Source of the DNA: Monocercomonoides exilis
Taxonomy: Eukaryota; Preaxostyla; Oxymonadida; Polymastigidae
Direction of reading: 5' to 3'
Assembly (NCBI GenBank): GCA_001643675.2
Contig: LSRY02000007.1
Span: 1,566,001 to 1,630,000, forward strand
Length of the DNA stretch: 64,000 bases
The position numbers and the translations under genes were made by a program. Position 1 is the first letter of the stretch. Each line of letters opens with the position of its first letter. Below are positions 54,841 through 64,000 of the stretch, in pieces. The notes below the pieces were generated by a model. It searched no databases and was not told the DNA's origin. It saw nothing but the letters and a program-made list of their open reading frames with translations.

Positions 54841-55603
54841 AATTTCGATAAAGCGCATTTCAAGATTTTTAGGAATTGACAGAAAGACAATTGGATTTTG
54901 CAGGAGTGTGGTCGGGGTTGTGTGCATGAATGTGTAGAATGAGAACCAAGTCCAAATAGAAGGGGAAGGAAAGACAGTTGAGATTTATGAGGCTGTTTGG
55001 AGAAGGAGAAAATTCAAGAGGGGAAGGAGAAAAGAACAGATTTGGATTTTTGGAGGTGAAGAGAGATTGAAAGGCGGAGGAACTGGTCCAAGATTCGTGA
55101 TTATTGCACCCAAATACAGAAAAGAGACTTTTCTTCCAAACAAAATGGAAAGAATACACACTGGAACAACAAGCATATCTGACGAGTGGAAATCCTATTC
55201 CACTTTGAATCCTCACAATTGCGCGCACAAAACAATCTGCCACAAACGGCATTATGAAGATTAAGAAAGTGGAGCCTGTACCAATACAATTGAGGGATTG
55301 TGTGGTACTCTCAGAAAGTCTTTTCCCCACAATGGAGAAAGGAAATCACTGACACCTGATCATTTGGAAATGCAAATTGTGAAATCATCGAAAGATTATG
55401 AATTATCTGATATTTTGATGCACATTTCTAATTATAAACCTGTGGAACACCATGTGCCTGAACCAGAATCTGATACAAAAGATGAAGATACTGATACTTC
55501 TGGCATTGATGATGTTTTTCATGAAGAATCGAGTGACGAAAAATTGTCAGGATTTACTTCAGAGGAAGAAATAACCTCTGACTTTAAACATTTATTTTTT
55601 TAA
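54841..55603 (+). pseudogene. Decayed second copy of Merlin/ISXO2-like transposase
   Basis: Plus-strand fragments align with the 41429-42470 transposase: VEIYEAVWRRRKFKRGRRKE against VEIDEMLLRRRKYHRGRRKK, SISDEWKSYSTL against SINSDEWKAYASL, KTICHKRHYED against HTVCHKYRYKT, and CTNTIEGLCGTLRKSFP against CSNTIEAVWSEFRKFLP. The acidic C-terminal tail (DTKDEDTDTSGIDD) is also shared. The first catalytic Asp is changed to Tyr (EIYE). There are stops, including TAA near 55263 between the second and third catalytic blocks, and a frame change near 55050. The zinc-ribbon N-terminus is not recognisable. No terminal inverted repeats matching copy 1 were found, so this is an older, non-functional relative of a different subfamily. 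Confidence 0.75.
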
Positions 55604-56202
55604 ATTTCTTATTTTTGTTCTTTTTATTTTTTTCGAAAAAACGTTTCCGACGCTCAACAAAACACAATATAATCATAAATTACGTCATTGATCCATAAAA
55701 AAGTTGTTTTTACCCAAAATGAAACCTACCATATCATACCCATATACCTATTTTTTGACTATAGTTAGATATTTTCCAAATAATTTCATGAAAAAAAGTT
55801 TCAATGTGAATATTATTTGCCAAACAAAAATTTTTTCACTAAAAATTAAATTCTTAAAAAAAATATTTTTTTTTTTATTTTGGTAACTGCAAACGAAATA
55901 CAAAAGCAGAGAACTCATGTGCTTGTTCAAAAAATCAAAAAATTCACTTCATTTTTAAACGTGATATTAAAACTTCAATTAATTCTACAGCCAACATATA
56001 CACAAAATTAAAAAAATATATAAAAAAGGAACAAATTATCACATTGTTATATTAATCTTTACGGTTATATTTGGTTGAAAATAAAATTGAAGCAAGAGAA
56101 AATTGAAGTACAGTCAAACAAAAAATAAAAAGAAAAAATTATTTCCGTCCACGACAGAAACTTCAAAAGTGCACAGTAATCTTGCTTCTATTAATTTATC
56201 AA
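55604..56202. other. AT-rich intergenic region
   Basis: Nothing recognisable was found in these 600 bp downstream of the transposase remnant and beyond the stop of the vitellogenin-N-like gene. Short frames are A/T-driven. Confidence 0.45.
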
Positions 56203-57873
56203 TTAAAATTGATACGAGACATCAAAAATCTTGATGTCAATTGGCTTGTATTGCCATTGCCAGAAGACGTATTCTCTATCAAGTCCCCATTTGCATCCCT
56301 TTGTGCAGGTTCTGAAAGCAACATGCCCAACAAAACGAGCAGAAAACGGTCCAGTGTGAGAATTTGCGTACATTCCCACTTTGCATTGACCCGCTGAGAT
56401 GTAAGCAGTTGGATCAAGTTTCTCATCAATGTTCGCCTCTAATCGTAATCCTCCCTTTGCAATAAGAATTTCTGTTCCAACTTCAGCAAATGCAGAGACA
56501 CGTGCATATGGCTCAAAGGCAATAGATGCAAACCATGTCTGGGCACACAACTCGTATGGTACGTTCGCATCGAACTGAACACGCACACCAACGCTGAATT
56601 TGATTGGCACAACTGATACGTGCACAACATATTTGTAAGAAAATTCCTTGTCCAGATCAGCAACGTGAATACTCTTACGGATGCATGGCATGTCTGGGAA
56701 TGGCTTTTTGTAAACAGAGTATGAGAACACTTGGACCTCAAGTGCATTTCTTTGTGCAGCTCCATTAACATAACCATACTCAACATAAGCGCTAGCTAAT
56801 TCCAGCTTTGAGTTCAAAATCCAAAGGTCGAGGTTTGCATATGCGCCAACAAGAAAGTTGCGTGTCTCTGAGTGGCATCCTGGATTTGTTCCAGCGACAA
56901 CGCTTCCTCCAACATTAATTCCAATGGACGTGTTGCCCAACCAGTAATTAAGAGCATATTTCTTGCAGAATTCAACACCATAGGGGCAATCTTCTGGAGG
57001 TGTAGGCTTCACATGTGCGAGTGCTTCAAATTGAGATGTGTACAAAGAATCAGAGAGGATATCCACCTCAACGTACTCTGATTCGTCAACTGCAGTTATG
57101 GGAACACCTCTTCTTGAGGAAACCAATTTCAAATTTGTTTTACCATCAGAAAACACAGCCAAATTTCCTGCTTCATCAGCATCTGCATCAACATTCTTCT
57201 TTGAAAATGTAACAGACATAAGTTGTGTAATTTCGTTAATAATACCGTAAGAGATAACAGTTGTATCGTGTCCATCAAGGCTTATTTTATCCTTGTTGAT
57301 ATTTGGATCGCGGAATGAAATAAAATCTTGCTCGGTGTAAGAGCTTGTAACGACACTTGAGGCACCGGAAAACTCAACATCAACATGAACGTAATGTTTG
57401 CCATCCATGTCAACAACAGTTTGAAGTTGTGCATTCTCATTTTGTGGCATTGTTGTTTGAAGAGCTGAAATAATTGCAACTTTAAGATCTACAATATCAG
57501 TTGTGTCATCTTTATGCGCTTTCACATTACTAACAACTCCGGTTTCCGAGAGCGAAAAAAGAAGGGGTCGAGAAAATACCTTGTCAAGTTCTCCTGATCT
57601 TGATTTTACTTCTACACGCTTTCCATTTTCATTATCGAAAACCTTAACATTTTTCGCAGTCATGCTCATAGAAAACGAATTACTCACGACATTTGTGCAT
57701 AAAATTGTCAGTTGCGCTTCAACGGCAAAGCCTTGAAACTTTTCTTCGCCTGCAACATTCTGTGCAGTCATTGCAACATCCGAATTAAAGTTATAAACGT
57801 ATGATGCTCCTTTTTGATATGACAATGTGGAGCAAGATACAAGCGATAAAACATTTAGAATGAAAAATAACAT
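56203..57873 (-). CDS. Secreted protein with vitellogenin/lipoprotein N-terminal-like domain
   Basis: A single exon of 556 residues. I use the ATG at 57873 (MLFFILNVLSLVSC), because the frame's farther upstream codon at 57900 is TTG. A signal peptide is clear. The first 240 residues show the vitellogenin_N/large lipid-transfer pattern: SYVYNFNSDVAMTAQNVAGE, VEAQLTIL, LLFSLSETGVVSNVKAHKDD, LKVAIISALQTTM and GHDTTVISYGIINEI. In animals this domain binds lipid and processes lipoproteins, and single-domain versions exist in protists. The C-terminal half has paired Cys (CPYGVEFCKKYA, CIRKSI, CTKGCKWGLDREY) in beta-rich sequence. It probably works in the secretory or endolysosomal lumen. The fold assignment is by pattern; the lipid-binding role is inference. 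Confidence 0.75.
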   Translation of the reverse strand: MLFFILNVLSLVSCSTLSYQKGASYVYNFNSDVAMTAQNVAGEEKFQGFAVEAQLTILCTNVVSNSFSMSMTAKNVKVFDNENGKRVEVKSRSGELDKVFSRPLLFSLSETGVVSNVKAHKDDTTDIVDLKVAIISALQTTMPQNENAQLQTVVDMDGKHYVHVDVEFSGASSVVTSSYTEQDFISFRDPNINKDKISLDGHDTTVISYGIINEITQLMSVTFSKKNVDADADEAGNLAVFSDGKTNLKLVSSRRGVPITAVDESEYVEVDILSDSLYTSQFEALAHVKPTPPEDCPYGVEFCKKYALNYWLGNTSIGINVGGSVVAGTNPGCHSETRNFLVGAYANLDLWILNSKLELASAYVEYGYVNGAAQRNALEVQVFSYSVYKKPFPDMPCIRKSIHVADLDKEFSYKYVVHVSVVPIKFSVGVRVQFDANVPYELCAQTWFASIAFEPYARVSAFAEVGTEILIAKGGLRLEANIDEKLDPTAYISAGQCKVGMYANSHTGPFSARFVGHVAFRTCTKGCKWGLDREYVFWQWQYKPIDIKIFDVSYQF

Positions 57874-58194
57874 TTTTTCAGTAAAGATTAAGATGATCAA
57901 CCCATTTATTTTGCAACTTCAGAAAAACTCACTTAAGGGTATTCTTCAATATTGATTTACAAGAGAGTAATAATAGAATAAGCTATTATTAAAACAAAAT
58001 ATTGCAATACTTTCAAATGTAATATTCATGCACAGGAAATCAAAATATTGTAATAACACTTGTAATAAAGCTAAAGAGAACAAAAAAATTGAATGAAAGA
58101 AAGAAAAAGAAAAAAAAAAAAAAATGAACGAAAGAAGAACAAAAATTCATCACTTTACGCTCACATTTTAAATTGTTGTACAATCAACAATTTT
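57874..58194. other. Short AT-rich intergenic region
   Basis: The 321 bp upstream of the vitellogenin-N-like gene and downstream of the reductase gene include an A-rich GAAAGAAAAAG tract near 58095-58125. No gene is seen. Confidence 0.45.
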
Positions 58195-59308
58195 CTAAAC
58201 AATGAAAGGAATTAAAGCCTTTCTATTTGGTGGATATTTGGAGCCAAATTTTTGCTTATACCATTTGTGATGTGAAATTGCCCGAGGTGCTAAATTCGCT
58301 CCGGTCCACTGGCAAATAAAAGTAAGATCAATAATAAAAGGGTAAAAAAATCAAATTAAGTTTACAAACAGAAGTCTGTGAATAAATGAAAGAAAAAGTT
58401 GAACAAACAATAAAGAAGACTAATGATGCTGGATAAAATCCCGTTGATACAGCAAATCCAAACCACTCCAATATTTCACAAAAGTAATTAGGAGAGGACA
58501 CATATTCAAATAAAAATCCGTGGGGAATATAATAATCTGTTTTATCAAGAAAGAAACATCAAGAAATGAATCATAAAACTTTTGCAGACTGTTATCTCCA
58601 GGTTTTCTAAGATGAAGCAAAATTTCATCGCTTCTTACATTTCCAAAAAAGCCGGTAAAAAATATTAATGCTCCGATATATGTGTGAGCTCGTAAGAAAA
58701 CGCTGTTATCAAATCTTTCACGATCAACGAAACACATTCCAAACCACACGAGATAGCACTAAGCAATTGAGTTGTAAAAAAATGCATAAAAAATTATAAC
58801 AATAGATGTTAATGTGAAATTAGATCCAAACATTGACAAATTGAAACGTCGAAGCCATTAATGCAATGATAAGTGGCATATTTTTATTTGATGACTGTTT
58901 CCGAAGTTGCATAATGAAAACTCTGTTAATGTAATGAATCATCCTATAAATTTTCAAATAGATATTTTTTTTTTCACAAAATAACATGTAAGATGAATTC
59001 ACAAACCATAGAAGAAGATAAAACAAGATTGGTAATGATGGAGATGAAAGCGCAACAAAAGTCAAAGGAAGAATAACTCCTGGAAGTTCCATCACTAAAA
59101 ATGCATATTTACCCGACATCCATGGACCCCAAACTCGAGACTTTTGATTTGCATGCCTTCCGTAACTGAAAAAATAATTAATTATGTTCAATGGACAATA
59201 GACCAAAATTGCAAACGGAGCAGTTATGAAAAACAGCACAAAAAATACGATGATTCCAACAAATATCCATATAAACAATGTTGGAATATAAATGGAATAT
59301 AAATCCAT
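58195..59308 (-). CDS. 3-oxo-5-alpha-steroid 4-dehydrogenase-like (steroid 5-alpha-reductase family) membrane enzyme
   Basis: The model has about four exons from ATG at 59308 (MDLYSIYIPTLFIWIFVGII) to TAG at 58195. Family motifs appear in order: SYGRHANQKSRVWGPW, FLVMELPGVILPLTF, MIHYINRVFIMQLRKQS, NKNMPLIIALMASTF, SDEILLHLRKPGDNNYYIPH, GFLFEYVSSPNYFCEILEWF, and the C-terminal HHKWYKQKFG...YPPNRKALIPF with a terminal FIV. These are the NADPH and substrate sites of steroid 5-alpha-reductases. The closest matches are SRD5A1/2, not polyprenol reductase. Multiple transmembrane helices place it in the ER membrane. Introns have donors GTTTGT, GTTTGG and GTCTGC; the last is needed to keep the conserved frame between GDN and YYIPHG. 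The substrate in a protist is unknown (a sterol or enoyl-lipid). Confidence 0.88.
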
Positions 59309-59444
59309 AAGAATTCAAAAGAAAATATTTATTTTTGGGTGTGAATTTTTTTTCCTTTTCAGATTATTACATTTGCCCGCTTTTCATTAATAAAAATTAA
59401 AATGAAATGAAATTTAAAAAAATGAAGTGAATGAGATTGCATTG

Positions 59445-62304
59445 TTAGATGAAAAGGCGAATTACGCCATCATCAAATCCTCCAAATACCCATGGCTGAG
59501 TTGGATGGAAAATGCAGCACTTTGCAGCCGGAACAATCAATTCCTCTGAATCTCCTCCATCTTTCTTTTCCTCCTCTTCATCTTCATCATCACTGTCATC
59601 TGAGCTCGAGTTGTGAATGATCCGCCTTTTGGGTCCATTCAATATCTTCACAGGAACAATCACTGGAGAGCCCTCGGGATCGTCTTCAGGCACGCTTCCA
59701 TGGACGATCTGAATGGAGCCTTTCATTGTGGAAGCAGCAAACAGAGGGAAAGAGCGGTGGAAGCAGACGTGGTAGAAAGGCGTGGCTGCAGACGAAAGAG
59801 TTCGATACGGCAGCATCGTCTCTGCATTCAGATCGAACCAAGAAATTCTTCCTTCGCCAGAGCAGACAACAAGATGGTCCCCTGTTCAGTTTGAAAGCGT
59901 TAACGGACAAATACCATGGAATAATGACATTTGAGAGAATAATTGTTTGCAAATCAATAATAATAAAAGCAAAAATAAAATAAAATAAAATAAAATAAAA
60001 TAAAATTAAATAAAAAAAAAAAGGATTATTTCAAAGAAGAGACAAAAAATTCGAAATTAGTTTCATATTCACAAAAACATAAGTTTATTTAAAATTGCAT
60101 TTATTTATTTAAACTAATTCATTTAATCTGTCAAACCTGAAGGATGAATCGCCATTGAAGTGATTAATTGCATTGAGCCACGCAGTTTTCTGACAGATTG
60201 TCCCTTGTCGAGTGAATACACCTCCACATCTGTGAAAATTGATTAAAGATAATCAAGTGTGAAGAATTATTATGATCAGTTAAAAAATTATATTTGATAA
60301 ACATTGAATATGATAACATATTTATGTATATAAGATTTATTAGATAAACATTAGTTTGCGAACAAACAAAATAAACAAGCAAAGAACACAAACGTTTTTC
60401 AAACGCCACAAAGAACTGAGGTTTCGTCGGGTGGAACAGACCGCATTTTGCCTGGCGTTTCTTGTTGGAAGGCTTGACAGTCTGCCTGCCGGTGATGTTG
60501 TGGATGAGCAGGACAGACGAAGAGTTGTCAGACATCACAGCAGACAGAAACACTCCCCCGGCGTGCCAGTTCAGATGCGTCACAAGCTTTGAGTGCTCGA
60601 TCGTCATCAGAATACCCTCATGCTCAGGAAACGGGGCAGCAAGTGACCAGGCGACTGTGGCAAAGCGAAAAAGAAAGAAAGAAAGAAAAGAAAAGAAAAG
60701 TTTGTATAAAAAGACGAATAAAATAATGAACAAAACAAATGATGAAAAAAAAAAAATAAAATAAAACGTTTTGAAATACCAAAAAATTGATTCAAAAGAA
60801 ATAGAGTATAAAATGCAATTATGTTATATATATATGCATGTGTAAGCTTTAATAACAACAGCAAAACAAATCATCTTGAAATTATCAGAATACCTTTTTT
60901 AGTCATGGCAGATGCCGGAATTGTCTTCCTCGGATTCACAAAGTTGACAGCAGCCTGTGCATCTGCCTGATTCAAGGCAGGCGAGTATATGCAAAGCGTA
61001 TTTCCCGACGCCACCGCCAGGACAGGCTTGTCTCGCGACGGGTTCCATGCGATGTAGCTGATTTTGTGTGGAAGCTGCAGCGAACGAACACAACGCCCTG
61101 TTGTCACGTCCCACACACGCACACACCCATCAGCAGAGCCTAAGGGCAATTGCATTTGCACGGCAAGGCAAAACAAGGTATATATATATATTTATAATCA
61201 ATTCCATGATTAAAAAAAATAATTTATTAGGAAATTCAATTGTAATTTTTGTTGTCAAAAGAGAAAATAAGAGTGTTATTCAAACCTGATGCTAGGTATT
61301 GTCCAGTGAATCTGTCTGTATCAAGAGCAGTAACAGCAGACGCGTGGCCCTTCCATTCAGTAGAAAGAATCTGAGGAAATGGAAGAAGATCCATTGGATC
61401 TGGCAAGCTTGGAAGAAGAGAATCAGGATCAACTTTCACTCGGCGATGCTTCATTCTGGGAAATAGAAATAGGTCCAAATACCTTTGATATTGATCCCTA
61501 AACGTCGATGCATATGGCGTGACAGCTCTGAAAGTCTCAAATCTTATGAATATTTTGATTTCAAAGCATTTAAAAAGAATTCCCAATGAAAAATGAATAT
61601 TATAAATTGAAGAAATTCATTCACACTTTTGAGGAATATAATCAAGTTTCCTATCTTCTGGATGAGATTCCTCCCATCTTTTTCGCTCATTCTCAGTAAA
61701 TAAATATTCTTCTGGAGGATTATAGGATTCGCTGTGATCTGATTTTAAAAAATTTTGAAAACGACAAATATCAAGATGAAAATAATAATAATTATAATAA
61801 TCTTCGCAAACGAGGTAACAAATGCATAGGAGCAGGTATTTTTTTCGATTTACTTCTCCATCTTTTGGGATCATTATCAAATCGCCAAAGATCTTTAATC
61901 TCTTCTTTTTGCTTTGGCTTTTCTTTAAAAGCACCAATGCGAAGTTTATGAACAAATTCATTAATTTTTCGAAATTCCGTTTTCGAAGGAATGAATGATG
62001 ATTTTGGACGTAACCTGTTAGAAACAGGATGAATACTATCATATTCAAATGAAACATCCTAAAAATAAAAATGAAATTCAAATATTATTCATCGTAAATA
62101 ATCAATATATATTAAATATATCAAAGAGCATACAATTGGATCATCTGAATGAAGACTTGGAAAACGTCCTGATTCAATTCTTAATAAAACTTGTAATTCT
62201 TCGTCAGTCAATTGAATTTCTTCTCCTGTTTCATCATCTCTAATTGTCCTTCTCACAGCCGGATCGGCCATTTTTTGTAACAATGTTTTGTACTCATTTT
62301 GCAT
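59445..62304 (-). CDS. BOP1: Ribosome biogenesis protein BOP1/Erb1
   Basis: There are about nine exons from ATG at 62304 ([20 protein letters not shown]) to TAA at 59445. The BOP1NT domain is seen in [78 protein letters not shown] and [22 protein letters not shown]40 blades follow: [85 protein letters not shown] and the final [22 protein letters not shown]1/Erb1 forms the PeBoW complex with Pescadillo and WDR12 and is needed for 27S pre-rRNA processing and 60S assembly in the nucleolus. An acidic insert [11 protein letters not shown] sits before the last blade. Splice donors include GTATGC, GTAAAT, GTGTGA and GTTTGA. Confidence 0.93.
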
Positions 62305-63156
62305 TGATGATGAGTTGTTTCAATTTTCTTTTATGATCCAATTATATAATTGAAAATAGTGCTTTTCACAAATCTCTCATCAAAAACATTCAAATTCGAA
62401 AAAACAATATCTCAATTTATGAAATAATAACAAAATACTTAAATTTGAATTTTTTTTTGGGGAATAAAACAAGTATTAATTATTAAAGAAGATAATTGTA
62501 TTTGTCACGTCATGCAAAAATTTGTCAAAGTTGTTTTCATTTTTCATTGGAGCTGTTTTGCATGGATATGAGTTTATGGAATCAAATATGTCCAAATAAA
62601 GTTCCTCAAACTCAAAAATGATGAACAAAAAATTGGAAAAAAATTCTGAACTGATATTATTCATTTATCATTTCTCATCATTGACAATCGCTTATTTTGA
62701 ATAACAATTTATTTTTCATCAAATATGTGAAACAATTATTGAAAACGCTATATTTTTCTGCAAATATACCATTTTCTTTTCATACGAAAAATTTATTTTT
62801 TTGATTCATATATGATTAATTCCTTGTAAACAACTGTTAAAGATCAACATCAATTCATCAATAACTTTCATATATAATTTTCATTTGTTTTCTTTATTTT
62901 TTCAAGATTTTCAAATCTTTCTAAATTTTATTCATTAAATTTTGAGTTTATTAAAAAATTAAAACCCCAGTAAAAGATAAAAGAAAAAAGAATAAGCTGA
63001 AAGAACAAATTGCAATCATAATAGTCACTTTCTATTTATATTCCTTTATCAAAAAGAAACATTTTCATATATTTTAGAAATCAGAAAAAAACTGAGGATA
63101 ATCTAATAAAGGGCGCAGGAATTTTTTATTTTGAGTTTTTGTTTGCATCCACATCC
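62305..63156. other. AT-rich intergenic region with one small uncertain frame
   Basis: The 852 bp between the BOP1 start and the surface-protein paralogue are AT-rich and must contain both divergent promoters. A 62-codon minus frame at 62476-62664 (MNNISSEFFSNFLFIIFEFE) has balanced composition and could be a small gene or fragment, but I recognise nothing in it and give it low weight. Confidence 0.4.
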
Positions 63157-64000
63157 ATGGTGAGACGCTCCACCAGCGCAAAAGCTGCGTTCAATATTGC
63201 TGCATTGCTGTTACTTTGTGTAATATGCCTTAATGCTGAGGGTAATGCCAATGCACAAATTCTGCAAAAAATGAACGAGGAGATCCGGAACTGCATGTTG
63301 AGCAATGCACACGAAAATGCCAAACGTATCAACAATTTTACTATTCAGAGGGAAACGATTGGGAGCGCAGCTGACAATTGCATCTGCTGTGTTCAAACAA
63401 GTCTCAAAATCATCAACAGCTCGTTGTGTGCGAGCCATCTCACCATGGCGCCTCTCTGTGGATGCACGCTCCTCACTTCTCACCACCGCTCATCCACCAC
63501 CATCCGCTCCACCACCTGCCAGATCCACCCCCACCACAATCACAAACACCACCCACTTTTCCTCTCTGCCCATGCCTCCCTTGCCCTCACCAACTTCTCT
63601 CTCCAAATCCTTCAACCAGCATTCTTCTCCTTCCCCCTCTTCTCCATTCCTCCAAATTCCCTCTCTTCCACTCACTCCCCAATCCCCACCTCTTTCTCTA
63701 TCTCCCATTCTTCCTTCTCCTCATTCATCTCCCTCATTCAGCCCTTCATTTTTTCTCCTTCTTCCATTTCTCCTTCTTCTTCCCTTATTCATCTCCATCT
63801 CTCACACACACTCTTCACCAACATCACCACTGCACCACAATCCACACACATCATTCCTGCCAATCACACACACTCACACAACTCATTCACCACCACCACA
63901 AACACCACCACCACAAACACAGACACAAACACAAACACACGCATTATTCCCTCTTTTTTGCATCATTCTTCTATCTCCGTCCACTCAACCATCTTCCTCC
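63157..64000 (+). CDS. N-terminal part of a Pmp-like surface protein paralogue (truncated by window edge)
   Basis: The frame opens with ATG at 63157 and remains open to the window end (281 codons). The first ~110 residues are very similar to the gene at 5612-13600: MVRRSTSAKAAFNIAALLLL signal peptide, CLNAEGNANAQILQ, INNFTIQRETIGSAADNCIC, SLKIINSSLCASHLTMAPL. The His/Ser/Thr-rich low-complexity part is also conserved but differs in repeat number (for example the TTTNTN-type tract). The homologous upstream codon is TTG here too, supporting ATG at this position. The orientation is opposite to the 5' copy, about 50 kb away. If complete it would be a second member of the surface-receptor family. 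Confidence 0.85.
   Translation, partial: MVRRSTSAKAAFNIAALLLLCVICLNAEGNANAQILQKMNEEIRNCMLSNAHENAKRINNFTIQRETIGSAADNCICCVQTSLKIINSSLCASHLTMAPLCGCTLLTSHHRSSTTIRSTTCQIHPHHNHKHHPLFLSAHASLALTNFSLQILQPAFFSFPLFSIPPNSLSSTHSPIPTSFSISHSSFSSFISLIQPFIFSPSSISPSSSLIHLHLSHTLFTNITTAPQSTHIIPANHTHSHNSFTTTTNTTTTNTDTNTNTRIIPSFLHHSSISVHSTIFL

Noticed and set aside
1-64000. tRNA, rRNA, CRISPR or riboswitch
   Set aside because: No T-loop/B-box pattern in a cloverleaf setting, no rRNA-like core and no regular spaced repeats were seen by eye; a tRNAscan or Rfam search would be decisive.
1-64000. Alternative genetic code (TAA/TAG as Gln)
   Set aside because: TAA ends CK1, CCT6, BOP1 and alanine aminotransferase, and TAG ends the reductase at the expected C-termini, so the standard code fits.

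Overview
The window looks like nuclear DNA of an intron-bearing, flagellated anaerobic protist, most likely a metamonad of the oxymonad/Preaxostyla type. I place it with moderate confidence. The evidence is as follows. Intergenic DNA is AT-rich and the genes are GC-richer. Many introns are short (about 45-110 nt) and follow GT..AG. There is an axonemal dynein light chain 1. A very large surface protein carries Pmp-like beta-helix repeats and a degenerate kinase tail. SPRY and vitellogenin-N proteins are also present. TAA, TAG and TGA are all used as terminal stops, so the standard code fits. I recognised no tRNA, rRNA or CRISPR.

Layout. 1-321 holds the start of a minus-strand gene that runs off the left edge. 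322-5611 has no convincing gene but is packed with fold-back/MITE-like elements and A/T homopolymers. 5612-13600 (minus) is a 2662-residue surface protein with a signal peptide, Pmp-like repeats, one transmembrane helix and a pseudokinase-like tail. 14265-20022 (plus) is a casein kinase 1 with a huge poly-serine tail. 21251-26412 (minus) carries a SPRY-like protein, CCT6 and axonemal dynein LC1. 26494-40618 (plus) carries a 2067-residue scaffold with a RING-like end, an MRH-domain membrane protein, a PP1-type phosphatase with a long tail, and alanine aminotransferase.

41161-48663 appears to be one mobile element with long, diverged terminal inverted repeats and a decayed coding core. A 1387-bp Merlin transposon (8-bp target duplication AATAGACT, 28/31 matching termini) is inserted into its left arm. 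Then come a small acidic minus-strand gene, a Ser-rich plus-strand gene, a cathepsin B-like protease (51334-52182), a nearly perfect ~0.8-kb palindrome (52538-53349), and a second, decayed Merlin transposase (54841-55603). 56203-62304 (minus) holds a vitellogenin-N-like secreted protein, a steroid 5-alpha-reductase-like enzyme and the ribosome-biogenesis protein BOP1. At the right edge (63157-64000, plus) a close paralogue of the Pmp/pseudokinase gene begins in the opposite orientation.

The genes form no operon. They are a mix of housekeeping functions (chaperonin, ribosome biogenesis, amino-acid and lipid metabolism), signalling (CK1, PP1), endomembrane/secretory functions (MRH protein, protease, vitellogenin-N protein) and a surface-protein family, separated by transposon-rich DNA. 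Gene models with introns were assembled by hand from splice motifs and protein continuity.
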